From: Verrucomicrobia bacterium UBA1200
GTDB taxonomy: Bacteria; Verrucomicrobiota; Kiritimatiellia; RFP12; UBA1067
DNA length: 17,155 nucleotides
Assembly: GCA_002309765.1 (NCBI GenBank)
Contig: DBXY01000003.1
Location: forward strand, 1,102 to 18,256
Direction of reading: 5' to 3'
A program made the translations under genes and the position numbers. Under the pieces are notes generated by a model, which searched no databases, was not told the origin of the DNA, and worked only from the letters and a program-made list of their open reading frames with translations. Of the stretch, positions 6,612-16,100 are shown in pieces; within the stretch, counting starts at the first letter, position 1, and each line of letters begins with the position of its first letter.

Positions 6612-8792
6612 AAACGGACCACAACAATGTTTTCGGCGGTTGCCGCCGCCATCGTCCTGCCCCTGATGCTCACCGCCGCCGATAAGCCGGAAGTTTCTCC
6701 TCTGGCCAAAGTGGAGCGTAACCGGAAACTCACCGAAAAGTTCTCATCGTCAATCGCCACGGTTAGATATTTTCTTACGGTGGATGAAAACGGGGAGACG
6801 CCCAACTTCTCAGTCAAATACCTTTGTCCGAACTGCAACGGCTACCACGAGAAAAGCGCGGACGATTTCATCAACAACGACCTGCCGCTGGAATCGCCGG
6901 GATTCGTGCTGGCTCCCGATCTGGTGCTGATCCAAAACCCCAAACTGCGCAAACAACACTTCCTGAAAATCGAGGTGTTCTTTGGCGGCAAAAGTTACAC
7001 CGCGGAACCAAGCGCGACCTTCCCTGACCAGGACGGCCTGCTTTTGAAAACCGCCCAAGCGATTGAAGGGGCAAAGCCGCTCGAATTCACCGGGAAGGCA
7101 CCCCAGAAACCTGAATACTTCTACCTGATAATTGAGGACGGGCTGGCGGTTTCCGGCATCCGGAAATCCCAGGCCGAATATTTCAAGCACTACCCGGAAA
7201 TCAACCGCGATTACTACAAGGGTGTGCCGAACTCGATCGTCGTGAATGAAAAAGACGAGGCGGTGACGGTCTCGCTTCAAGAGGAGTTTGAGCTGGGCAA
7301 GGAAGCGTTCGACGCCCCCGACAAATGGCGTCGGACCTCCGCCGACGATTTTGAAAACCAATGCGTAAAGATTGAAAAAAGTCTCGCCAAGTCCATACTG
7401 CCGATTTATCTCCGGCTGGCGTCCAAACCCAATCAATCCGGGGGAAGGATGTTCTTCCGCCATTCATCAGGCAAGGAAACCAAAGACGAGAACGATCTCT
7501 TCGGTTACGCCCTCCCCAACGGCGAAGTGGCAATCCCGCGCAACCTGTCGGCGGAAGAGACCGCCCGCATCGAGAAAATCGAATTCACCGGTACCAATGG
7601 CAAAAAGCAGAATCTGCAGTTCGTCGGGTCGCTGGAAGAGTACGGCGTGTTTATTGCCAAATTCCCCGACGGCCAACTCCCCGCTGGCTACGCGCCGTTA
7701 TCGACCTACAACCAGCCAGTCACCACGCTTTTCCACCAAGCGGTTTTCAGTTGCAGGCTTCGGAACGAAAACGGCCGCATAACAATCAAGGCTTTCCCAT
7801 CCATCATTGACGAGTTTGAATTGCAAAACGGCGGCAAGGTGGTGCCGCAGGGCGATTTTCTGGTCAGCCAAAATGGCGAAGTGATATCCACACCGGCCAA
7901 ACTGCGGGTGTCACGTTCCCGGTACAGCGATTCCGAGATCAAAATCCTCGGCAACGAGTTTGCGGCCACGTTCGGAGCAGACCGCAAATTCAACCCGGAA
8001 TACGTTCCCCGGGAAGGCAAAGACCGCATCCGCACCGCGTGGCTAGGCGTGGATGTACAGCCGTTGACCGACGAGCTGATACGCGAAAAGAAACTTTCGG
8101 CGTTTATCACCGATGAAGGTTCCGACGGCGCGTTGGTGAGCCACGTTTACCCCAACACCTCCGCCTCTGAACTGGGAATCAAGGTTGGCGACGTATTGCT
8201 TTACATCCGTCCCGCCAACAGCCAAAACCGCACTTCTCTGCAGTCGTCCGAAGACGCCAGCGAGATACCGTGGGCGCGGATTTTGGAGGAGGCCAGCGTG
8301 GAAATGTTTGACAACCTCGACATTACCCCGTGGCCCTCAATCCCCAATGAACTCAACCAGACGGTGACCAGTTTCGGCATCGGCAGCAAGGTGTACATCA
8401 CCTGGGTGTCGGACGGCAAGAAATTCGAGAAACCCACAACCGTGCGACAGGCCCCGACCCACTACCAGAACGCGCCAACCGTCAGAGACCGCGAACTGGG
8501 CATTGTGGTTGCGGACATGACCTTCGAAGTGCGCAACTACATGAAGCTGGACGAAAACGCCCCCGGCGTGGTGATCACCAAGATGAAAGGCGGCAGCCCC
8601 GCCGCCGTCGCCGGTTTGCGCCCGACGGAATTGATTACCGAGGTCAACGGGAAACCGGTCACCAGCGCCAAGGACTTTTCCGAGAAGATTAAAGGGATTA
8701 AAGACCTGACCTTCTCGGTGCGTCGCCTGACCGCCACCCGCGTGGTCCGGATCCAGCTCAACGCGAAAACCGAAAACGCTGAAGACAAGTAA
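6609..8792 (+). CDS. Exported PDZ protein built from two degenerate trypsin-like (pseudo-HtrA) modules
   Basis: This 727-residue protein has a Sec-type signal (VAAAIVLPLMLTAA, cut near 23). Residues ~40-225 align with the HtrA domain encoded upstream: GFVLAPDLVLIQNPKL matches GVVITPDGELLTNHHVI, FPDQDGLLLK matches DKDLDIALLK, and EGAKPLEF matches EGAKPLPF. The His position reads Pro111, the Asp is kept (Asp142), and the Ser position reads about Pro207. A second, more diverged copy spans ~270-440: NGEVAIPRNLSAEETARI, then LVSQNGEVIS in place of PLVDTEGTVVG. There the triad positions read about Asn312, Gly346 and Gln414. Two PDZ domains follow, at ~475-600 (GALVSHVYPNTSASELGIKV) and ~628-720 (GVVITKMKGGSPAAVAGLRP). 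It should therefore be catalytically dead as a serine protease. A CPNC motif (Cys73, Cys76, with His80 nearby) is absent from the HtrA partner. It is probably a partner, adaptor or decoy of the upstream protease. Automatic annotation would likely give 'PDZ domain protein'. Confidence 0.85.
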   Translation: MKRTTTMFSAVAAAIVLPLMLTAADKPEVSPLAKVERNRKLTEKFSSSIATVRYFLTVDENGETPNFSVKYLCPNCNGYHEKSADDFINNDLPLESPGFVLAPDLVLIQNPKLRKQHFLKIEVFFGGKSYTAEPSATFPDQDGLLLKTAQAIEGAKPLEFTGKAPQKPEYFYLIIEDGLAVSGIRKSQAEYFKHYPEINRDYYKGVPNSIVVNEKDEAVTVSLQEEFELGKEAFDAPDKWRRTSADDFENQCVKIEKSLAKSILPIYLRLASKPNQSGGRMFFRHSSGKETKDENDLFGYALPNGEVAIPRNLSAEETARIEKIEFTGTNGKKQNLQFVGSLEEYGVFIAKFPDGQLPAGYAPLSTYNQPVTTLFHQAVFSCRLRNENGRITIKAFPSIIDEFELQNGGKVVPQGDFLVSQNGEVISTPAKLRVSRSRYSDSEIKILGNEFAATFGADRKFNPEYVPREGKDRIRTAWLGVDVQPLTDELIREKKLSAFITDEGSDGALVSHVYPNTSASELGIKVGDVLLYIRPANSQNRTSLQSSEDASEIPWARILEEASVEMFDNLDITPWPSIPNELNQTVTSFGIGSKVYITWVSDGKKFEKPTTVRQAPTHYQNAPTVRDRELGIVVADMTFEVRNYMKLDENAPGVVITKMKGGSPAAVAGLRPTELITEVNGKPVTSAKDFSEKIKGIKDLTFSVRRLTATRVVRIQLNAKTENAEDK

Positions 8793-8803
8793 CGTCTGTC
8801 GAC

Positions 8804-10018
8804 ATGAGACGCCCGGAAATCCTGGCCCCTGCCGGGGACATGACCTGTTTGCAAGCGGCGCTCAACGCCGGCGCGGATGCGGTTTACTTTGGTCTGGGTG
8901 AATTGAACATGCGGCAGATGGCGACCCGCAATTTCACCCGCGAATCGTTGCCAGAACTTTCCAGCCGGTGCGCGGAGCGGGGAGTAAAACGCTTCCTCAC
9001 CCTCAACACCATTCTGTTTGAGGGTGAAACCGCGTTGGCGTGGGACATCTTAAAGTTCGCGCGTCCTTACATCGACGCGGTTATCGTGGCAGACTGGGCG
9101 GTTATCGATATCTGTCGGGATTTGGGCATACCTTTCCACGTCTCTACCCAAATGTCCTGCTCCAACTCCGCCGCCGCCCGGTTCTTTAAATCGCAAGGCG
9201 CCAGCCGGGTGGTGCTGGCCCGCGAATGCACGTTGGAAGAAGTGGCGCGTATCAGCGCCGACGCGGGAATCGACATCGAGGTGTTCGTGCACGGGGCAAT
9301 CTGCATGGCGGTTTCCGGTCGCTGCATGCTTTCGCACGGCGCATACGGTTGTTCCAGTAATCGTGGGGAGTGCCGCCAACCCTGCCGCCGGATGTTCCGA
9401 ATTCATGAAGTCCAAGAGGGCGAAAACGCCAATGCGGAGTTTCTGGTCACCCCGCACACCGTGTTGTCGGCAAAAGATCTCTGCTCGTTGCCGTTCATCG
9501 ACCGGTTGGTCGCCACCGGAGCGGCGTCGTTTAAAATCGAGGGCCGCGCCAGAAACCCCGAATACGTGAAGACCGTGGTGACTGCCTACCGCGAGGCCGT
9601 GGACGCGGTAATCGCAGGAAGGTTTGACCGCCAACGCGCCCAAGCATGGGTGGACGGGTGTGCCAAGGTTTACCACCGCGAATTCGGGGTGGGATTGTAC
9701 CACGGCCGTCCGGGTGAGGACCAGTTCACCGACACTGACGAAAACCAGGCCACCACCAAAAAACTTTACGCCGGCGTGATACTCAACTACTACGCACGCC
9801 CCAAAATCGCGCAGGTACTGATCCACAGCCAACCCTTGACAGCAGGCAACGATTTATCCATCCACGGCCCGGCATCGGGGGTGGTTGACTTGAAACTAAC
9901 CGAGTTGCGTCAAGACGAGAAATCTTTAGACACGGTAACCAAAGGCCAGTGGGCAACCTTCCCCTGCCCCGCACGGGTCCGCCCCGGCGACAAAGTGTAC
10001 CGAGTCGTAAAATGCTAA
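8804..10018 (+). CDS. U32 family protein (YegQ/TrhP-like, probable Fe-S RNA or cofactor modification enzyme)
   Basis: This 404-residue protein starts with PEILAPAGD, the usual beginning of U32 proteins. It carries the family signature EVFVHGAICMAVSGRCMLS at 159-177. Cys167, Cys174, Cys190 and Cys227 have spacings (7, 16, 37) close to those of the 4Fe-4S ligands in UbiU (7, 17, 39). ASFKIEGRARNPEYV is also typical. The C-terminal region from ATTKKLYAGVILNY resembles the small beta-barrel of YegQ-like members. Although named 'peptidase U32', characterised bacterial members are TrhP (tRNA 5-hydroxyuridine), RlhA (23S rRNA hydroxylation) and UbiU/UbiV (ubiquinone); which applies here is open. It starts 11 nt after the preceding stop with no clear Shine-Dalgarno, so it probably depends on the upstream operon. 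It is slightly shorter than YegQ (about 450 residues). Confidence 0.88.
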   Translation: MRRPEILAPAGDMTCLQAALNAGADAVYFGLGELNMRQMATRNFTRESLPELSSRCAERGVKRFLTLNTILFEGETALAWDILKFARPYIDAVIVADWAVIDICRDLGIPFHVSTQMSCSNSAAARFFKSQGASRVVLARECTLEEVARISADAGIDIEVFVHGAICMAVSGRCMLSHGAYGCSSNRGECRQPCRRMFRIHEVQEGENANAEFLVTPHTVLSAKDLCSLPFIDRLVATGAASFKIEGRARNPEYVKTVVTAYREAVDAVIAGRFDRQRAQAWVDGCAKVYHREFGVGLYHGRPGEDQFTDTDENQATTKKLYAGVILNYYARPKIAQVLIHSQPLTAGNDLSIHGPASGVVDLKLTELRQDEKSLDTVTKGQWATFPCPARVRPGDKVYRVVKC

Positions 10019-10030
10019 CCTCGGCTTCTA

Positions 10031-10069
10031 TTTGTCCATTCCGACAAAATTGGTGGTTTCACCGTTTTT
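10031..10069 (+). terminator. Possible weak terminator after the U32 gene
   Basis: Two small hairpins follow the stop. The first is TTTGTC/GACAAA at 10031-10048 with a 6-nt loop. The second is GGTG/CACC at 10052-10063, followed by G and five T (10065-10069). The stems are short, so termination here is only a possibility. Confidence 0.25.
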
Positions 10070-10073
10070 CTGC

Positions 10074-10102
10074 TTTCATTTTTGAGCGCATTTTGTTACA
10101 TT
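10074..10102 (+). promoter_or_regulatory. Candidate promoter for the large repeat protein
   Basis: An extended -10 (TG at 10094-10095, then TACATT at 10097-10102) lies 17 bp downstream of a poor -35 (TTTCAT, 10074-10079). The start would be near 10109, inside the 120-nt gap. This is the best candidate in the gap but weaker than the two promoters near 5000-5120. Confidence 0.3.
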
Positions 10103-10126
10103 CTTCTTGTTGGAGATTGTTTTCTT

Positions 10127-10133
10127 TAAGGAG
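10127..10133 (+). promoter_or_regulatory. Shine-Dalgarno of the large repeat protein
   Basis: TAAGGAG lies 5 nt before ATG 10139. This selects ATG 10139 over the in-frame GTG at 10133, which overlaps the ribosome site itself. Confidence 0.75.
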
Positions 10134-10138
10134 TGATT

Positions 10139-13100
10139 ATGAAAAGAATGTTGGCGATTGCGGTAATCGTGTCGGCAATGACCGTATTGTCTGACACCTT
10201 GACATGGAATGGCGGGACAACCGGGGTTTGGGACACCACAACCAAGAACTGGTTAAATAGCGGAAACGAAGCCTGCGCGTGGGCTGACGGTTCGGTGGCG
10301 GCTTTTCCTGCCGGGGTCAATGTTGATGTGCAGGACGCATTCGCGGCGGCGGGCTTGGTCTTCTCCGGCGATGCCATCCTGGCGGGTGGCGGTTTCATCA
10401 ATCTCTCTGACGCTGCACCGATCACCGTGCCGGGCGGAGCCACAGTCGGTATGGCGGTAAATGCCAACGGCGCGGTTACGGTTGACGGCGCGGGTACGCT
10501 TTACGCCAACTCACTCTACGGCACGGCTGCAGTATCCAACGGAGCCTTGATGGTTGGCGGTTTTCACGCCTATGACCGTCTGGCGGTAACCACCTCCGGT
10601 AACGGCACCGTCACTTGGCTAGTCGGCGACACCGCGGGAGCCAACCTGATTGCCAACGGTTCGTTCGAAGATGGCGTCACTACGGCAAAATACACATACG
10701 TCAACAATGACTCGATGCCAACCTCGTGGATCAACAACGACACCACCAAAAACTTTGTCATCCTTGCCACCGGCGGTATGGGCGACTGGAGCAACACCGG
10801 CGTCGGTGGCACCGCCTCGATACCGGACGGATTGTATGTCGCAGGACTGCAGTACGATGGGCATATTGAACAAAATATCTCCGTAACCACTGCCGGATTC
10901 TACGACCTATCGATGGTGATGTTCAAACGCACCAATTACGGGGCGGAAATCAATGACAGCATGCTTAAGGTTTCGCTGGACGGTGTTCAGCAGACTAAAT
11001 TCTTCAACCCCTACCGTAGCGGTACTTGGCGAACCGTCAACTCTGGACCGATTTATTTCTCCGCCGGTTCACACACGCTGCGCATGGAGGGGATTGGGCA
11101 TTGGGGGGATGTCACTGTATTCATCGATAACCTAAAGCTGCTTCCGTGCACCGCAACCACGCCTACCAGAATGAACAACGAGTCAGCGTTCGGTAATGGC
11201 GTGACCGGGCTGAACTCAGTGAACACAATCGCTCCCGATGACGGCGGTATCTCCTACTTTACCAAAGTACTTGGCGGCGATTATGCAATGACCCCGACCT
11301 TCGGCAGTAACGTGATGGTTACGGTTGAGAGCGGCGAACTGGATTTCAGCAACATTACCCTTTCCGAACCAGCCAAACTGCATAAATTTGGTCGCGGGAC
11401 GCTCCATCTTACAGAAGGCATGGGTCCTCTCCGCACGATGGCGTTGTGGGAAGGCGAGCTGAAAATCACTACCGATGCCATCATCTCTTTCTGCGCCCAT
11501 ACTTTTGGCACCCCGGCGCAACTGACGATGGATCTGACCGGTGACATCACCATGAACGACTCCCCGGAGCTGTTCGGCGATGCGCCAGTCACCATCGCCA
11601 CCACCGGTAACGGGCACAAATGGTCGCTTAATGGCAGCTTACGGTCCTCGGTACCAGTCGTGACATTTGATATCGGCGAAGGAGATTATGCTGGATCGAG
11701 TTCGTTAATCCAAACCTCGTACAATAGCCAGCTATTCGCTACCGATATGGTAAAGACAGGCGCCGGAACTTATTATTTCAGCAATTCAGACGCCAACACG
11801 TTGAACGGAACCGTGTTCCTGCGCAACGGCACTTTGGAGCTGAATGCCAACGATTTGACATACGGCAGCACCCACCCCATCACCGGAGCAACAGCCGGTT
11901 ATCCCATTCTGGGTAACGCCGTCGCCAAAGCGGTGCAGATTGCCGACGAGAACACCCCGGCTGACGCGGCAATCACTCTGAAGCTCAACGGCACCAACCT
12001 CGCAACCGCCCGTACCCTGAACATTGGTAGCGGCGGCGCTACGGTTGCGCTTGCCACCTCCGGTAACCGCCAAGGTTTCCTCGGCGGCATCAATCTGGCC
12101 CGCCCCGCCACGAAAGTGGTTTCTCCAATCGATGCGACAATTGAATTCAACGCCATCTCCAGAGCCGAAGGTTACACCGGCACTGTCACACTGGACGGAA
12201 CCGGCGCGGGAACGTTGGCTCTTAACCACGATATAGGTGCGGGCGTGGCAATCGTTTCCGACTGCGGTGTAAACTTGGGTACCGGTTACCAGCTGGCGGT
12301 TGCGATGGACGAGTTGACGCTTTCCGGGACCACCACCATCGGGTTCGGTACTGCCGGTTATGATACCTTTAACGTCGGGACGCTAACGCTTGGAGAACTC
12401 ACGGTCACGCTCGCCAACGACGTTACCGGCGGCGTATTTGCTGAAGTCGGTTCCTACACCATCTTCACCTACACCACCTTTAATGGTAATGTCGCCAGCC
12501 TCAACGTTGCGGCTGACAGCAAGGTGGAGGGATTTGCCTACACTTTCCGAGACACCGGTTCGGCGATTGTTCTGGACATTACCGCTACCGAGGGATCTGC
12601 CTACTACAACTGGATCACCCAGGGCGGTGCTTGGGCAGCTACGGCAAACTGGAGCCCGAGCCAAGTTCCTAACGCCATCGGTCTGACGGTCCGGTTCGGC
12701 GGTTCCGCCACCGAGGCGGCAACGGTCACGCTGGAAGACACCTACGCGCTGACCGCCATGCAGTTCGCAAACGCTAACGGTTATACCCTAAACGGTGGCA
12801 AACTCCAGTTCGGCTCCGACGGCGTTAACCCGCCCTCCATTTCGGCCGAATTCGGCACCCACACCATCAAGAGTGAAATCGCCGCTTCCGGCGACACCGC
12901 AATCAAGGTCAACACCGCCGATGGCGCCAAGGTGGTCTTTGACGGCGCGGTCTCCGCGCCGGTCGAGGTCGATTCCGGTACAATCGGCATCGGCAACGAC
13001 GCGAAGGTCAATGCCGCGCTGACCGTCGGTGAAAACAGTTCCTTGGCGGTCGATTCCGACACCAAACTGGACGGCACCGGCACTGTCACCGTCAACGGAG

Positions 13101-16100
13101 CGATTACCGGTAGCGGTAAACTGACCAAGACCGGCACATCTACATTAGCGTTGGACGGGGCCGACACCTCCGCGTTCTCCGGCACACTGGCGGTCGAATC
13201 GGGCACACTCCAGACCGGCTATCCGACATTCAACGGCACGGTGGAGTTGGGCAGCGATGCCACGCTCACCGCCGACAACACTATTCACGGTCTGCTCGGA
13301 ACCTTCTATCAGGTGTCCAACAACAATCTAATCCCCACCTACGCCTTTTCATCGGCTGCCTTCAAGTCGGCAATCAGCGGTAAAACGGTAATCGCGCAGG
13401 AAATTATTGCCGGCGGAAATAACGGATTTGACATCGCAGACACCGATTCCAATCCCGCCACGCTTCCGGCAAACCTCCGTAACAGCGGCGGAAACACCAG
13501 CCAGTACAATTTCTGGCTGGGCGCATTTGAAGGCGTGATGACCGTCCCCACCGCCGGTTTGTACCGCTTCCAACTGCAGGCGGACGACGGCGCGGTATGG
13601 GCGATTGACGGGCGCGACTTTATCGTCATCACCAATGTCAACACCACCGCCAACTCCATCTATCTGGAGAAAGGGCCACACTCGGTTTACATCGGATTAG
13701 CGGAGGTTTCCGGCAACGCATACGCGCACATCACCATGATCGCCCCTGGTGAAACCACGGCGCGTATGATCCCCAATGAGTGGTTGACCCCCTACGGTTT
13801 TGGTGCCAAGCTAGTACACGGCAATGGCAAGCTCGCGCCACCGTCTGGAACTGCCATGTACGTTGCGTCCTCGCAATCAGGCTACAATACCGCTTTCACC
13901 GGCACATTGGCGGGTGGAAACACCGGCACTCTGTTCGTTGGAATGACCGGTGGCGGGGACTTCAGCATCAGTTCTTACCTGAGCGGCTACTTATACTCCC
14001 ATTTGGGAGAGGTCGCGTTGACTGCACCTGGAGCGAACGTTGATGTTCTCGCCACGGACAACGCCGGCACCACCGGATTGACTGGAGCCAAGAGCGTCCG
14101 CGCCCTTTACGGAAACAACGGCAAAATTGCTTTGGGCGCGCACTTGTTTAACCGGGCAGTCACCGGCGATGCGGATTGCGGAATATCGCCTTACAAGACT
14201 TATACGCACCTGCTCAAGTTCCCGGTCACGAAAAGTGCGGTGGTTAACGGGGTAACGTTCAACCAGATGGGAATGGATTCATATACCATCTCGCCGATGT
14301 TGCCCAGTTCCCATGACGGCGTGGCAGGGACCGGGGTTCGCTCACTCTTCGCCGGGTTCCACTATAACCAGCAAACCTTTGAAATCACCCTTTCAGGTTT
14401 GATCCCCGGTGCGACTTACGAGTTCCGCAACTACCACATGGCGTGGAATTCCGACACCAGCACTGCGGCGAAAAAACGCCCGGTCACCTTCACCTTCATT
14501 GCGGATGGCCGAGAGCTTGATTCCTACACCAGCGATCTTGACACCGCCTACGGCGCCAGCAGAAGCATCGGCGTGTTGGGCTGCCGCTATCAGGCCGGTT
14601 CCGACGGTAAGGTCACGGTGCGATATCACTCCCTATACACCAGCGACACCACCCACCTCTACGCCATCAGCAACGAACTGCTGAACCAAGAGCCTGCGGA
14701 AGATGCGATCACCCTGTCGCCCGATGCTGGCGAACGCGCCTCCTACACCGGCCAGCTAGTCGGTTCCAGCAAGGTGACAATAGACACTGACGGGGAACAG
14801 GCTTTCGCCGGTACGGTCAACCTTCCCGACCCGATCGAGCTCAAGAAGGGCACACTGATCCTCCAGCGCGGCGCGAATGTGGTCAAAGGCGTAAATATGG
14901 CGGATGGCACAACGCTTGAAATGCGTGGCGGTTCAACAGTGAATACTCTCACTGGTACCGGTACGGTGGTGTTGCCGTTCGGTGACGCCAACATTTATGG
15001 CGCGGTGCAGGCCGACGGCACTTTCGCGGCGCAGGATAGCTGGCGGGTAGTGAAATTCTCCGGCGATGCTGACTGCGGCGTAAGCCCCTCGAAGAACTAT
15101 AAGGCGGTGGTTAGCTACCGAAGCGGTGACACTTTCCTTACTACACCGATTGTTAACGAGGTATTCTTCCGTGAATCAAGTGTCGGGACTTTCCGGTACG
15201 ATCAAACCGGCTTACTCCTCGAAAATCTGCCCGCCACCACGCATGGCGGCAACAACTCCACCGGCGTTGGAAGCGACCAGCAAATTGAGAAGGTGTTGCA
15301 TGCTATGTGCTACGCCGGCGGCAAAGGCGGACAAACCATGGTTGCCGCACTTAAGGGGCTGACCGCCGGCACTACCTACGAACTCCGCTTCTACTCCCGC
15401 AACTGGAGCAGTGGCGGTACGCGCAATGTGACGATTGCGTTCGACCCGAACGGCGGCGATACCCCCACCGAGTCGCACACCATCAACATTGATGCCGTGG
15501 AAAACCACCCCTGCTACTTCGGGTTCAGGTTTAAAGCCGCCGGCCCTGAATACAAGTTCACCCACCTCTCGCCTGACAACAGCAATACCTGGCACATGTA
15601 CGGTTTAAGTCTTGAGGCGGTTGAAGATGCAGGTAATGTGCGCACCTTCAACATCGCTGAAGATCAAAGCTATGACGGTACGGTCTCCGGTATCGGTATT
15701 GTGAACAAGACCGGCGCAGGCAACCTAACCCTCAACGGACTGGTGAGCGCCACTGGATTCTGGACCGTCAGCAACGGCGGTTTGACGCTGACCGAGGAGA
15801 CCTCCTCGCTCTACAAACTGAGCGTCAAGGATGGCGCAACCTTCGGCGGCGTTGGCACGATTACCGGAACCGCAGGTTTCGCATCCGGTTCCACTCTGGA
15901 ACTTGGCGTGCCCGGCGCACCCGGCACTCTCACGCTGGCGGCTGACGACAACGTGCTGGCCAACGGCGCCAAGTTGCGCGTCAACCACACTGCGAACGCG
16001 ACCTCGACGCTGACGGTCGGCGATATTGCACTGCCAGACCAGTTGGCGGTAACCATGGTACCGGACACCGCTGGCGTAAAGCTCTTTGGAAATCGCGTGC

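Noticed and set aside
6831..6851. Heme-binding CxxCH motif in the pseudoprotease
   Set aside because: The motif is CPNC followed by Asn-Gly-Tyr-His, so the His is not adjacent to the second Cys as c-type heme attachment requires.
9050..9832. Long open frame on the - strand (260 codons) opposite the U32 gene
   Set aside because: The + strand carries the U32 signature and the full domain; the antisense translation has no domain and reflects codon bias.
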